A stretch of DNA of 64,000 nt from CAYUVA01 sp964448115 [NCBI: uncultured bacterium]. GTDB lineage: Bacteria > CAYUVA01. Each line of letters begins with the position of its first letter. The stretch's first letter is position 1. Shown here piece by piece: positions 35,172 through 44,701 of the stretch. The stretch is from positions 1 through 64,000 of the forward strand of contig CAYUVA010000016.1 of NCBI GenBank assembly GCA_964448115.1. Direction: 5' to 3'. The position numbers and the translations under genes are program-made. The notes beneath the pieces were generated by a model. It was not told the origin of the DNA. It saw only the letters and a program-made list of their open reading frames with translations, and did no database searches.

Positions 35172-36710
35172 TCACTTTTCATTCTCAAGATTAACTACCA
35201 TGTAAAGATTATTTTCCCCTCTTCTTATATAAAATAGTGCGCTATCCTTGGCTTTTTTGATAGCATCATAGTAGTCCTCGATATTCTTAATCTTCCATGA
35301 ATCTATCTCCAGGATGATATCACCCTTTTGTAATCCTGCTTTTTCAGCCGGGCTTCCTGGTTCAACCGCGGTGATGATGATCCCCTTGAAGTCAGGCTCC
35401 AATCCAAAACGCTCTGCGAGTTCCGGTGTAAGTTCCTGCAAGTTGAAGCCCAAGTCTTGTTCGTAGGAAGGATATTCATTCCACGCTTGAGAAGTATCGA
35501 GCCTCCTAGGTCTCTTACCTAGTTTAAGGCTTATTACCTTTTCCTTTCCGGCTCGAATGACCCTGATTTCAACCTTTTTGCCCACCTCTGTTCGGGCGAC
35601 CATTCGGGTAAGATGATTGTGATCTTTCACTTTATTTCCATCGAATTCGATGATTATATCACCATGTTTAATGCCTGCCTTGCCAGCCGGACCATCTTTA
35701 AGCACCTGGCTGACCAGGGCGCCTTGATTATTTTCAAGACCAAATTTTTCTGCGATCTGTTTGGTAACCTCTTGGATCATGACTCCAAGATATCCCCTCT
35801 CTACCGTACCTTTCTCCTTTAACTGGTGAAGGACATCCTTAGCCATGTTTATAGGAATGGCAAATCCAATGCCGATGTTACCGTAATGTTGGCTGAAGAT
35901 GGCGGTATTTATGCCAATGACCTCACCCCTGATATTAACTAGCGGACCTCCAGAGTTGCCCGGATTGATTGCAGCGTCGGTCTGGATGAAGTTATCATAC
36001 TGCCCGATGCCGATCTGCCTTTCCTTTGCGCTAACTACACCTACAGTTACGGTATGCCCTAGACCAAACGGTGCACCGATAGCCATCACCCACTCCCCGA
36101 CCTTTAGCTCATCCGAGTTACCAAGGATTGCCGGAGGAATATCTTCTTCAGGTTCGATCTTGATTAAGGCGATATCATAGGTAGGATCCGTACCCACTAT
36201 CTTGGCATTGTAATCGCTCTTGTCATAAAGCGAAACCTTGATCTCATCAGCCTTTTCGACAACATGATTATTGGTCAGAATGAATCCCTCTGAATCAATA
36301 ATGAATCCAGAACCCAGGTTCCTTACCCTCTCTTCACCGCCAGGGGGATAGAAGAATCTGTCCCAGAAGTCCCTGAAATCCCTACCAAAGAATTCCTCAA
36401 AGGGCATGTTGAACTCGAACTCGAATTGCCTTCTTTGTCGTGGATTGAACTTGATTATTTTGGTTGTGCTTATATTGACCACCGAGTATTTAAGTTTATC
36501 CGCTATATCTCTGAATGTGTTAAAGGTGAATGGCTGATCTGCTAGGTCATCCTTCTGGGGAAGCGGAGTAGGTTCCTTATCCGAAGAAAACCATCCGGCG
36601 TATGCTGGAAAATTAACAACCAGCATCACTAGGAGCATTGCCAAGACTGCGCATGCAAAATAGCTAGCTGACTTACCTTCTGATCTGTTAAGCTTAGTTG
36701 AGCTTTGCAT
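35172..36710 (-). CDS. degP: HtrA/Deg family serine protease with two PDZ domains
   Basis: A 512-residue periplasmic-type protease. A signal peptide (hydrophobic 17-35) ends in AYA-GW near residue 38. The trypsin-like domain has His149 in TNNHVVEKAD, Asp179 in TYDIALIKI and Ser253 in INPGNSGGPLV. Two PDZ domains follow (about 285-385 and 400-495), the first with GYLGVMI and the second with GIIITAVEPGSPAEKAGL. The acidic/aromatic loop EFEFNMPFEEFFGRDF near residue 95-112 is normal for DegP/DegQ. It handles misfolded envelope proteins. AAGGAG lies 11 bases before the ATG. Confidence 0.93.
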   Translation of the reverse strand: MQSSTKLNRSEGKSASYFACAVLAMLLVMLVVNFPAYAGWFSSDKEPTPLPQKDDLADQPFTFNTFRDIADKLKYSVVNISTTKIIKFNPRQRRQFEFEFNMPFEEFFGRDFRDFWDRFFYPPGGEERVRNLGSGFIIDSEGFILTNNHVVEKADEIKVSLYDKSDYNAKIVGTDPTYDIALIKIEPEEDIPPAILGNSDELKVGEWVMAIGAPFGLGHTVTVGVVSAKERQIGIGQYDNFIQTDAAINPGNSGGPLVNIRGEVIGINTAIFSQHYGNIGIGFAIPINMAKDVLHQLKEKGTVERGYLGVMIQEVTKQIAEKFGLENNQGALVSQVLKDGPAGKAGIKHGDIIIEFDGNKVKDHNHLTRMVARTEVGKKVEIRVIRAGKEKVISLKLGKRPRRLDTSQAWNEYPSYEQDLGFNLQELTPELAERFGLEPDFKGIIITAVEPGSPAEKAGLQKGDIILEIDSWKIKNIEDYYDAIKKAKDSALFYIRRGENNLYMVVNLENEK

Positions 36711-36870
36711 GTCTTATTTTTCTCCTTTTTAATTTTTCTAATTTTCAGGACTTTAGAACTAATACCCGGTGATAAAGTTCCATCAACACTAAAAAATACA
36801 GGTATGAAATATCGATGATTTGAGGATAAAATGATATTATCGGCTTGCTTCCATAGCGTATCAGGCTAGT

Positions 36871-38973
36871 ATGATAAAGAGATTTCTTATGATTGATGAA
36901 GGAAGAAATTCGCTAGCGATACTTTTATTTATAGCCATTGGATTGCAGCAGCTCTTGCTAATCTTTCTAATCCCCCCCTTTCAAGCGCCTGATGAACCGA
37001 CTCACCTAGAACATATTCTACTGAGGATGCGATCGCCATTTGACTTGCCGGTTGGTGCTTACGAGGAGACGCTGCAGAGACGATTGATCTATACCATGGA
37101 ACAATACGGCTTCACCCAGTATCTTTGCACCACCAGCCCCATTGCCTGGGGGAGAACCTTCCAGAACAATACCATGCTTGCCAGTTCTCCATCCAAAACC
37201 GATCAACCGCCCCTGTTTTATATACTGGGAGCATTCATATTGATGTTGCTTGGCGATTTGAGCATGGTTGGAAAACTTATTGCCCTGAGGATATTCAACT
37301 CCTTGCTTTACATGCTGAATCTATGGGTAATATTTCAAATCCTGCGCATCGTTTGGAATAAGAATCGACCTTTACAGGTGCTCGCCCTTTCCTTTATCGG
37401 CTTTTTGCCTCAGTTCTCACTGATTGGCGCATCGGTCAATTCGGATAACCTGTTAAACCTGCTATCCAGCCTCGTCATTCTGCTTATAATCAGACAGGTA
37501 ATAGAGGGATACGGAGCATCATATCTGACAGCAACTATCTTGGCATTATTTGCAGCCATGTTGACTAAAAGGACTGGTTTTATTCTCATGCCCATCTTGT
37601 TCTTCGGGCTTTGGTTTATCTATATGAAAGCGCCCATGAAAAGGCGACCCAATTGGATTCTGATAATTACATCCATTTCTTTTGTATTCATTGTCAGCCT
37701 GGCATTAGTTCAAATGGATGAAAGGACCTATGACGGCATGTCTAGGTTTCTTTGCGGGATCGGCAATATTTTCAATTTATCAAAAGATTTTTTTTCACAG
37801 TATAAATGCGCTTTGTGGAATTATTTTCTCAAAGGATTTTTGTTAAAACCAGGATGGATGAGCTTCGAGCCGGTTGCTGCTGTTTACTTCTTATTTTATT
37901 TAATGGTATTCATTGCTATTATCGGCTTAATTCTTTTTATGTTTAATGTGAAGGCAAGGAAAAGATTCAATGAGTTGAGTCTTATTTTCGCTTTTTTGCT
38001 TTTTTGCTTTTTCACTGCATTGTTCGTTGTTCTGATGCGCGGCTTCAGCAATGATAATGTATTGCAGGGGCGGTATCTCTACCCGGTTATTTCTATATGT
38101 AGCATCCTTATCATTACCGGTCTTTCATTCATAGGGGGACGAAAATATCATTTGCTTGCACCTGGTGTTTTCGTCTTGATCATCCTATCAATCCAAGCCT
38201 ACTCCATATTTATTTTGCAAGCGCCCTGGTACTACCTAGAGCGTTATCCGGTGAAGAAAGTCGATGAATTAGACAAGATGCTCAGACAAAGTGGTGATAA
38301 ACGGCATCAATTAATTAGATACCATATAGATGCCGGGAGCCTTAATAGTAGGGATTTAATTGTCTCAGGGCTTTACCCACCTCAGCAGGCAAAGGGCTTC
38401 AAGTACTCCTGGAGCTACCTGCAGACCCTGCTGGTGCTGCCTTTAAGGGGTGATGCCGATTATAATTTCAGTTTCAGGTGCTATCCCTTGCCGGCAAGGG
38501 TCGCAATGCACGAACCAAGTATCGATTTATTGGTAAATGGTAAATACTTAGAAACCGTCAGACTGGCTAGAGCATGGAGGACTTACACAGTTCGCATTCC
38601 GGCAATTTATATTAAGGATGGCATCAATTTTATATATCTCCACGAGAACAATCTTTTTGTCCCACGCAATGAGGGGATCTCCAATGATACAAGGGCTTTA
38701 TCTATCGCCTATGACTGCTTTGAGATCAGTCAAATTCTCAAGGATGCTAATGGAGGCAGCCTCCACTATAATATTAATTTCGATGATTTACATAACAGGT
38801 CCTGGGACAGCCATCTCATTAGTCCTTTTAGCAAGGCTAGGATAATATTCCAAAACATATTCAAGTGGCATGGTAATGAATATGCCCAATTATTAAGCCT
38901 CATTTCGTTGATGTACCTATTTTCGATTTCAGCTATTGTTTTATTGGGTTGGCATTTACTTTTTGATTTATAA
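36871..38973 (+). CDS. DUF2142 polytopic membrane protein
   Basis: A 700-residue inner-membrane protein with about 11-12 hydrophobic segments. The extracytoplasmic loop after the first segment has LIPPFQAPDEPTHLEH, the aspartate-containing motif of DUF2142 proteins, which resemble GT-C glycosyltransferases. Residues about 480-660 form a soluble C-terminal domain with beta-rich character before a final membrane segment. A glycosyl or lipid-transfer role is inferred from the fold only. It is divergent from htrA, with a 160-base gap and no clear ribosome site at the ATG. Confidence 0.8.
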   Translation: MIKRFLMIDEGRNSLAILLFIAIGLQQLLLIFLIPPFQAPDEPTHLEHILLRMRSPFDLPVGAYEETLQRRLIYTMEQYGFTQYLCTTSPIAWGRTFQNNTMLASSPSKTDQPPLFYILGAFILMLLGDLSMVGKLIALRIFNSLLYMLNLWVIFQILRIVWNKNRPLQVLALSFIGFLPQFSLIGASVNSDNLLNLLSSLVILLIIRQVIEGYGASYLTATILALFAAMLTKRTGFILMPILFFGLWFIYMKAPMKRRPNWILIITSISFVFIVSLALVQMDERTYDGMSRFLCGIGNIFNLSKDFFSQYKCALWNYFLKGFLLKPGWMSFEPVAAVYFLFYLMVFIAIIGLILFMFNVKARKRFNELSLIFAFLLFCFFTALFVVLMRGFSNDNVLQGRYLYPVISICSILIITGLSFIGGRKYHLLAPGVFVLIILSIQAYSIFILQAPWYYLERYPVKKVDELDKMLRQSGDKRHQLIRYHIDAGSLNSRDLIVSGLYPPQQAKGFKYSWSYLQTLLVLPLRGDADYNFSFRCYPLPARVAMHEPSIDLLVNGKYLETVRLARAWRTYTVRIPAIYIKDGINFIYLHENNLFVPRNEGISNDTRALSIAYDCFEISQILKDANGGSLHYNINFDDLHNRSWDSHLISPFSKARIIFQNIFKWHGNEYAQLLSLISLMYLFSISAIVLLGWHLLFDL

Positions 38974-39082
38974 GCATTGCAATTGAGAACACGGTCATGC
39001 GGGATCCTCTTTCCTTTCTTTCTTCCTTCCTCACGCCTATTTTAATCACACTAAAATCTCGTTTAGTCTGCCATAAATCTGC

Positions 39083-39110
39083 TTGACACAATTAAAATAT
39101 CTTTTATATA
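39083..39110 (+). promoter_or_regulatory. Sigma-70 promoter of the XRE-cupin regulator gene
   Basis: TTGACA at 39083-39088 and TATATA at 39105-39110 with a 16-base spacer (18 if the overlapping TATATA at 39107 is used). Transcription would begin near 39117, about 80 bases before the ATG at 39197. Confidence 0.6.
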
Positions 39111-39196
39111 TAAAGACAGATGATGAGATAGGAGTTCTCATAAACAGCATTGTCTTGATGAACACGGATGGTTGATATCATTGAGCGATTATTATC

Positions 39197-39796
39197 ATGG
39201 TAGATGAAAGGAAGATAGAAAATAGAACCCTAGAGGAGATCCGCATCGCCGAGAAGATTCGGGAACTCCGCATTTTTAGAAAATTGACCTTGCGTGAGGT
39301 AGCAGAAAGGACTAGATTATCAGCAGCCTTGCTCTCGCAGATCGAAAACAACAATGTCTCGCCTCCAATAGCAACTCTGCTTAAGATCGCCAACGCTCTG
39401 GATGTCAAGATAGGCTATTTTTTCGAGGAGGACGAGGACACACCAGCAGACTATATCCTTGTAAGGAAGAATGAACGCAAGCAGGTGAAACGCGAGGGCA
39501 CACTATACGGCTATTCTTACGAGCTGCTTACTCATCGTATGAAAGAAAAGGCCATGGAACCTTTCTTGGTGGAGTTCTCACATTATGATTACACTAAAAG
39601 GGACTTTTTCAGGCATGCAGGAGATGAATTCATGTATGTAATTTCGGGGAGAATAGAATATCAGGCGGGCGAAGATACAGTTACGCTAAATCCCGGCGAT
39701 AGTCTTTATATCAAATCCAATGTCCCCCACAGAGGTAAGAGTATCAGCAAGAATAAGGCGATTGCACTAATAGTCCTTTCATTGATTGGTAGTTGA
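39197..39796 (+). CDS. XRE-family transcriptional regulator with cupin domain
   Basis: A 199-residue regulator. The HTH is residues about 20-72 (IRELRIFRKLTLREVAERT, LSAALLSQIENNNVSPPI, TLLKIANALDV). The C-terminal cupin (about 115-195) has GDEFMYVISGRIEY and LNPGDSLYIKSNVPHRG, which carry the small-molecule pocket. This architecture (PuuR/SutR type) senses a small ligand. It stands alone, with its own promoter upstream and a 460-base gene-free gap downstream. No Shine-Dalgarno sequence is clear before the ATG. Confidence 0.9.
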   Translation: MVDERKIENRTLEEIRIAEKIRELRIFRKLTLREVAERTRLSAALLSQIENNNVSPPIATLLKIANALDVKIGYFFEEDEDTPADYILVRKNERKQVKREGTLYGYSYELLTHRMKEKAMEPFLVEFSHYDYTKRDFFRHAGDEFMYVISGRIEYQAGEDTVTLNPGDSLYIKSNVPHRGKSISKNKAIALIVLSLIGS

Positions 39797-40259
39797 TATT
39801 GTTTTACTCAGGAAGGCGTGAGAATTCCCCCTTTCAGGGAAAGGAGGATACATGATCCCTCGATAAAATCGGGACTACTGCGTGGCTAAAAAGTCTTTAG
39901 TTTTAGACTACTTACCTATAAAGATAGCGCAATTTCGCAGGTCATAATTTTCGTACCTCCTGAATAGGGCGGGATCGGTGCTGCTCTTGGCATAAGATTT
40001 GTTTCGATAACGGGCACCTCCATGTCATTCCCGCCCCGCATCAAGTGCGGGGTAAACTCTGCGGCGGGAATCCAGCCTGTTAGCCACGAAGAGGGGCGGG
40101 GTGTGTAATCCCCTAGCACCATCGAATGACCAATTCCTTATTGGCGTGGCTCGGATAGGAGGTGTTCGTGGCTGTATTAACTCTCTATTTGCTTTCATTC
40201 TGATCTAGTTTGTATTGTAAACTTTTTTCGTTAATATTCCTCCTTAGGTTAAAGGAAAT
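39797..40259. other. Gene-free gap containing a dispersed repeat
   Basis: No gene can be supported here. It holds the inverted repeat at 40023-40076, a run of GC-rich fragments to about 40110, and an AT-rich right end before the GT2 gene. Start of transcription for the GT2 operon is expected near the right end, but no consensus promoter stands out. Confidence 0.6.
40023..40076. repeat. Dispersed intergenic palindromic element, copy A
   Basis: The element runs from TGTCATTCCCGCC to GGCGGGAATCCAGC, with an internal CCCCGCA-TCAAG-TGCGGGG hairpin and a short unpaired segment on one side. Its reverse complement is nearly identical (two-base indel and one edge mismatch over 54 bases) to the copy at 53389-53440, so it is a mobile or duplicated intergenic element present in both orientations. 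Confidence 0.85.
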
Positions 40260-41192
40260 ATGAATTCCAAGATACCCAAAACTTGGATAATCGTGCTTCA
40301 GCACAAGCGAAGTGATCTGACAATGAAGTGCATCGATTCCCTGCAACAGCATCTCCCCTACCCTGTTGCCATTCTCATTGTGGATAATGGATCCGCACAA
40401 CAAGAAATAGACGCCATAAAAGCTCTCTCTACTGATGTGGATTACCTGCTATTGCAAAGAAACTACGGGTATGGCGGGGGCAATAATCGCGGTGCATCTA
40501 TGGCTATCAAACAGGGCGCAGAACGCCTGATTTTCCTCAACAACGACACAGAGGTTCTGCCCGGCTGGTACGAGCACCTGATGGAGGCTCTCGACTGCGA
40601 AGATGTCGGCATAGCTGGCTCTGCGATAATAAACCGAGCCACCGGCAGGGTCGAGTTCGACGGCAATGTATTTTCCAGGAATTTATGCTGTGGGGGATAT
40701 TCGGATATTGCTGTGGAGGAACTGCCAGATGAGATCACTGACATCGCCTATGCTTGCGGAGCGGCAATGGCTATCAAGGCTTCTCTATTTGAAAGGCTGG
40801 GCGGCTTCGAGGAGAGTTTCTTTGCATACAATGAGGATATTGACCTTTCCTTGAGGTGTTGGATTGCCGGTCAACGAGTGGTGCTGGCTCCTAGATCAAA
40901 GATGCTACATTTCAGAGGTCAGAGTGCGCTTGAGTTATTTAAAAAAGAGGCTGGAATTGAAAGAATGGGTATGAGAAATGCTCTACTCACCTCGCTTCGT
41001 TGTTATGAACTCAAGACCCTCAAAGATGCATTGCCTTCTGCAATTCGGACTTACCTCTCTCGACATAACTTAAGAAGGGCTTTGCTTGGTGCAATACCTA
41101 AAATACCGTATGCAATTATAGCAAGGAAAAGAATACAAAAAGCCAGGGTAATGAGCGATAAGGAAATATTTTCCAGGGTAAACTATCGATGA
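40260..41192 (+). CDS. Family 2 glycosyltransferase
   Basis: A 310-residue GT-A glycosyltransferase of the WcaA/rhamnosyltransferase type. It has ILIVDNGSAQQEID, YGYGGGNNRGA, LIFLNNDTEVLPGW as the metal/nucleotide site, and FFAYNEDIDLSLRCWIAG as the acceptor ED motif. The C-terminal 60 residues are basic and amphipathic. AAAGG lies shortly before the ATG. It overlaps the DUF123 gene by ATGA. It is probably a cell-surface glycan enzyme. Confidence 0.88.
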   Translation: MNSKIPKTWIIVLQHKRSDLTMKCIDSLQQHLPYPVAILIVDNGSAQQEIDAIKALSTDVDYLLLQRNYGYGGGNNRGASMAIKQGAERLIFLNNDTEVLPGWYEHLMEALDCEDVGIAGSAIINRATGRVEFDGNVFSRNLCCGGYSDIAVEELPDEITDIAYACGAAMAIKASLFERLGGFEESFFAYNEDIDLSLRCWIAGQRVVLAPRSKMLHFRGQSALELFKKEAGIERMGMRNALLTSLRCYELKTLKDALPSAIRTYLSRHNLRRALLGAIPKIPYAIIARKRIQKARVMSDKEIFSRVNYR

Positions 41193-41674
41193 CTCAAAGA
41201 AATACGATTCTGGTCGCTGATCTAAATAAATCAAAAGAACTTGATATTGACAAAGGTTCCTATGGATTATTGATTGAGGTCGATAAAGATCTTGACATCC
41301 AAGTAGGCGCTTTGGGCACAAAGCATTTCCCTGCCGGAACATATCTTTACATCGGAAGCGCCGTAAATAGTATCAATGCCCGTGTTGACAGGCATTTGCG
41401 CAAACATAAGAAACGTTTCTGGCATATCGATTATCTGTTGGAACATGCAAAAATATCAACCATACTATGTTTCCCCCATCAAGGTAAAAAGGAATGTCAG
41501 GTAGCAAGAATGCTTTTTCATATATTAAGGTGCGAAATGTATCCGAGGGGATTTGGTTCGTCGGATTGCGATTGCTATTCGCACTTGTTTAGACTGAAAC
41601 AAATGGACAAATTAAACACTGAACATTTAATTGCCAAGATTAAGGAGGTTGCACGAACATGGAACAATATATAG
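41189..41674 (+). CDS. DUF123 (GIY-YIG-like) protein
   Basis: A 161-residue protein with the DUF123 fold: YGLLIEVDKDLDIQVGALG, FPAGTYLYIGSAVNSINARVDRHL and KKRFWHIDYLLEHAKI, then CQVARMLF and RGFGSSDCDCYSHLF. DUF123 proteins resemble GIY-YIG nucleases and are often linked with endonuclease III-like genes. The YLYIGSA motif fits that class. It overlaps the upstream GT2 gene by 4 bases and the downstream cutA gene by 16 bases, so all three are co-transcribed. The activity is unproven. Confidence 0.85.
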   Translation: MTQRNTILVADLNKSKELDIDKGSYGLLIEVDKDLDIQVGALGTKHFPAGTYLYIGSAVNSINARVDRHLRKHKKRFWHIDYLLEHAKISTILCFPHQGKKECQVARMLFHILRCEMYPRGFGSSDCDCYSHLFRLKQMDKLNTEHLIAKIKEVARTWNNI

Positions 41675-41976
41675 TGGTATTGGTAACTATAGGCTCCCAG
41701 GAGGATGCGGAACTATTAGCCAAGAAAATAGTCGATAACAGGCTGGCTGCCTGTGTGAACATCAGCACCGGATTAAGATCAATTTATCTGTGGGATGGTG
41801 CTATTCAGGACCAAGTGGAGGTGTTGATGATCATCAAGACCACTAGCTCCAGGTTTGATGAGTTGAAGGATTTTATCATCCATGAGCACCCCTATGATGT
41901 ACCGGAAGTGATATCAATAGACATCTCAGAAGGACATACTGATTACCTGGAATGGATAAAAAGCTCAGTCAAATAG
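41659..41976 (+). CDS. cutA: CutA divalent-ion tolerance family protein
   Basis: A 105-residue CutA1-type trimeric protein with VLVTIGSQEDAELLAKKIV, LAACVNI, IYLWDGAIQDQVEVLMIIKT and HPYDVPEVISIDI, the conserved blocks of the family. The ATG has AAGGAGG about 9 bases upstream, inside the end of the DUF123 gene. The name reflects copper tolerance reported in E. coli; the biochemical role remains unclear. Confidence 0.93.
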   Translation: MEQYIVVLVTIGSQEDAELLAKKIVDNRLAACVNISTGLRSIYLWDGAIQDQVEVLMIIKTTSSRFDELKDFIIHEHPYDVPEVISIDISEGHTDYLEWIKSSVK

Positions 41977-42319
41977 ATTTGAGAGTTGGTTAACCCCGAT
42001 AGAGTAGGGATACAAAGACACCAAGGGGAAGTGATGCCATCTTGACGCTATCGAGGACTAACTGTGAAACATCAGCTTTAAGTAAGTCCTTATTTATACT
42101 GTTAATATCTTAGTAAAAAAATCAGAATCCATCATCGAGTTGGTACGAGGATCATCTTGAATTATAAGTCTCTTTCCTCAGAAGTTCCCCTAGCATTTCC
42201 ATTTAATACCAGATGTTGATATATTACTAGGTATATGAACAAAAACCATGTTTTTATGATACAAGAAATATAAAGCAGGAACATGTAAACATGCTCTTTC
42301 GTTAACCAAGGGAGGGATC
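41977..42319. other. Gene-free leader of thrS, no T-box seen
   Basis: About 340 bases with no supported gene. I looked for the AGGGTGG-type T-box element and for a strong terminator-like hairpin and found neither. A TATGAT at about 42257 has no matching -35 box. thrS regulation cannot be read from this stretch. Confidence 0.5.
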
Positions 42320-44092
42320 ATGAGATTCGATATTGATACTGTAAGACATTCCCTATCCCACATAATGGCGGATGCCTTTAAAAGCATCTGTCCTGACTGC
42401 AAACTCGGCATCGGTCCCGCCACCGATGAAGGATTCTACTACGACTTCTACATCCCAGAGGGCTATCCCTTCTCAGCAGAGGTGCTTGAAAAGGTAACCG
42501 ACAAGATGAAGCAACTACTTAAGTGTGATATCCGCTTCGAGCACAATGAAATAAGCATCGCAGAAGCCAAAAAGCTCTTTGCTGATGAACCATTCAAGCT
42601 AGAGTTGATCGAGGATCTTGAGGCATCTGGTGAAGAAAAGGTCAGCACATATCGAAGTGGGGATTTTATCGATCTCTGCGCTGGACCTCATGTTGATTCA
42701 ACAGCGGATCTTCGTAATATCGCCTGGCGATTGGATCGCATTGCTGGAGCCTACTGGCGGGGGAATGAGAAAAGACCGATGTTGCAACGAATCTATGCCC
42801 TCGCCTTCGAGACCAAAGATGATCTGAAGGACTATATCAGAAGACGCGAGGAGGCTGCTAAAAGAGACCACCGCAAGATCGGGGCTGAAATGGAGCTTTT
42901 CACCAGCTCTCCATTGGTGGGCAGAGGACTACCCCTGCTTCTCCCCAAGGGTGCGACCATAAGGCGGATCCTGGAGCGCTTCATCGTCGATGAGGAGATA
43001 GCAAGGGGATACCAGCATGTCTATACTCCTTCGCTGGGAAGAAAGGATCTCTATGTCCAGAGCGGTCACTGGGAGCACTACAAGGAGAACATGTACCCGA
43101 TCATGGATATCGATGGGGTTGAATATGTGCTTCCCCCCATGACCTGTCCGCATCACTTCATGATATATAACTCAAAACCACGCTCCTACCGGGATCTCCC
43201 CATGCGTTTGGCTGAGATCTCTGCGCAATACCGCAAGGAACAATCCGGCGAGCTTAGCGGATTGCTCAGGGTGATGTGCTTCCATCTGGCTGATGCGCAT
43301 ATACTGTGCCGCCAGGATCAGCTTGTGGAAGAATTCCGCGAGGTAGTGAATCTTATCGAGTATGTAATGCGCTGCATTGGCATCACCGATGCCATCTCGT
43401 ATCGAGCATCGCTCAGAGACCAGGATAAGGATAAGTACTACGATGATGATAAGATGTGGGAGCAGGGAGAGTCGATGCTTCTTGAGATACTCGATGAGTT
43501 CGGGGTCGAGTATGTCATCGCTAAGGGAGAAGCAGCCTTCTATGGACCTAAGCTCGATGTGCAGATGCATAATGTCATGGGTAAGGAGGAGACGATAATA
43601 ACCGTGCAGATCGACTTTTGCCTGCCGGAGCGCTTCGATCTCACCTATACGGATAGCGGTGGCGATGAACGAAGACCGATCGCTATACACCGAAGCTCCA
43701 TCGGAAGCATAGAGCGCACCATTGCATTCCTGATAGAGCACCACGAGGGTGCATTCCCCCTTTGGCTCGCCCCGGTGCAAATTAGACTACTTACCATTAC
43801 TGATGATCATGTACCGTATGCCAGGCAGGCAATGCATCGGATGCAGAGAGCTGGCATTCGAGTAGAGCTTGATGATCGCAATGAAAAGATAGGAAAAAAG
43901 CTGCGTGAAGCAAGGCTACAACGAATACCTTACATTGGCATAATCGGATCAAAGGAGGTCGAGAGCGAGACAATAATGATCCGCAATCGTAACAGCGGCA
44001 ATCAGGCTGCCATCGCCGTTCAGGAAATAATTGAGGCGATCATAAAGGAGAACTCCGAACATTCACTGGATCTATCTCTTGCCAACCAGTAA
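42320..44092 (+). CDS. thrS: Threonyl-tRNA synthetase lacking the N-terminal TGS domain
   Basis: Attaches threonine to tRNA-Thr. The protein is 590 residues; it starts directly at the editing domain (RHSLSHIMAD, with His10 and His14; Cys120 and His124 in DLCAGPHV), so the usual N-terminal TGS domain of about 60 residues is absent. The catalytic core has motif 2 RLAEISAQYRKEQSGEL, the zinc residues in PMTCPHH and a downstream His, and motif 3 HRSSIGSIERT, then an intact anticodon domain. GGGAGG lies about 5 bases before the ATG and no in-frame upstream extension with TGS similarity is open. Bacterial forms without TGS are known. It overlaps ispF at the 3' ends. Confidence 0.93.
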   Translation: MRFDIDTVRHSLSHIMADAFKSICPDCKLGIGPATDEGFYYDFYIPEGYPFSAEVLEKVTDKMKQLLKCDIRFEHNEISIAEAKKLFADEPFKLELIEDLEASGEEKVSTYRSGDFIDLCAGPHVDSTADLRNIAWRLDRIAGAYWRGNEKRPMLQRIYALAFETKDDLKDYIRRREEAAKRDHRKIGAEMELFTSSPLVGRGLPLLLPKGATIRRILERFIVDEEIARGYQHVYTPSLGRKDLYVQSGHWEHYKENMYPIMDIDGVEYVLPPMTCPHHFMIYNSKPRSYRDLPMRLAEISAQYRKEQSGELSGLLRVMCFHLADAHILCRQDQLVEEFREVVNLIEYVMRCIGITDAISYRASLRDQDKDKYYDDDKMWEQGESMLLEILDEFGVEYVIAKGEAAFYGPKLDVQMHNVMGKEETIITVQIDFCLPERFDLTYTDSGGDERRPIAIHRSSIGSIERTIAFLIEHHEGAFPLWLAPVQIRLLTITDDHVPYARQAMHRMQRAGIRVELDDRNEKIGKKLREARLQRIPYIGIIGSKEVESETIMIRNRNSGNQAAIAVQEIIEAIIKENSEHSLDLSLANQ

Positions 44093-44560
44093 CACCACGG
44101 CTATAGCGGCTATGCCCTCACCTCTGCCGATGAACCCCATGCCCTCGGTGGTAGTTGCCTTAATGTTTATCTGAGAGGTCTCTAATCCCAATGTCGCAGC
44201 CAGCTTCCGTTTCATGGCAGGAACATGCTGATTCAATGGTGGCTCTTGAGCCATAATAGTCGAGTCGATATTAACTATGGAGAACTGAGCCTTTTCGATC
44301 ATCTGATTGGTCTCGGATAGTAACTTGAGGCTTGAGATATTCCTGTAGGTTTTGTCGCTCGGTGGGAAGATCACCCCGATATCCCCAACTCCGAGGGCGC
44401 CTAGAATTGCATCCATGATCGCATGAGTAAGCACATCCGCATCCGAGTGCCCAAGCAATCCTGCCTCATACTCGATCTCAACACCGCCCAAGAACAGCTT
44501 TCTTCCCTTCTGCAAGCGGTGTGCATCGTACCCGGTACCGATCCTGTACAGGTTATCCAT
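44072..44560 (-). CDS. ispF: 2-C-methyl-D-erythritol 2,4-cyclodiphosphate synthase
   Basis: A 162-residue enzyme of the MEP isoprenoid pathway. RIGTGYDAHRL carries the zinc-binding Asp and His; LLGHSDADVLTHAIMDAILGA supplies the third ligand and substrate contacts; GDIGVIFPPSD and the late KATTTEGMGFIGRGEGIAA motif complete the family pattern. Its 3' end overlaps that of thrS by 21 bases in convergent orientation. No other MEP gene is adjacent. Confidence 0.95.
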   Translation of the reverse strand: MDNLYRIGTGYDAHRLQKGRKLFLGGVEIEYEAGLLGHSDADVLTHAIMDAILGALGVGDIGVIFPPSDKTYRNISSLKLLSETNQMIEKAQFSIVNIDSTIMAQEPPLNQHVPAMKRKLAATLGLETSQINIKATTTEGMGFIGRGEGIAAIAVVLLVGKR

Positions 44561-44636
44561 TCTGTAGCGCTCCTTTGAGGTTAAGATTATTCGATTTGGA
44601 CGCGTTTTTCCATAAAATATCTGGGTGAATTTCCTT

Positions 44637-44665
44637 TTGACAAGAACAATTGTCTTTAGTATGAT
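44637..44665 (+). promoter_or_regulatory. Consensus promoter with overlapping inverted repeat, upstream of XPB helicase gene
   Basis: TTGACA at 44637-44642, a 17-base spacer and TATGAT at 44660-44665 form a near-perfect sigma-70 promoter. A GACAA / TTGTC inverted repeat (44639-44643 and 44650-44654) overlaps the -35 box and spacer and could be an operator. Transcription would start near 44672, giving a leader of about 30 bases. Confidence 0.7.
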
Positions 44666-44701
44666 CTCAATGTTTAACTAATTGACGAGGACTGACTTTT
44701 A

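Noticed and set aside
41977-42319. T-box riboswitch upstream of thrS
   Set aside because: No AGGGTGG-type element and no terminator/antiterminator pair could be found.
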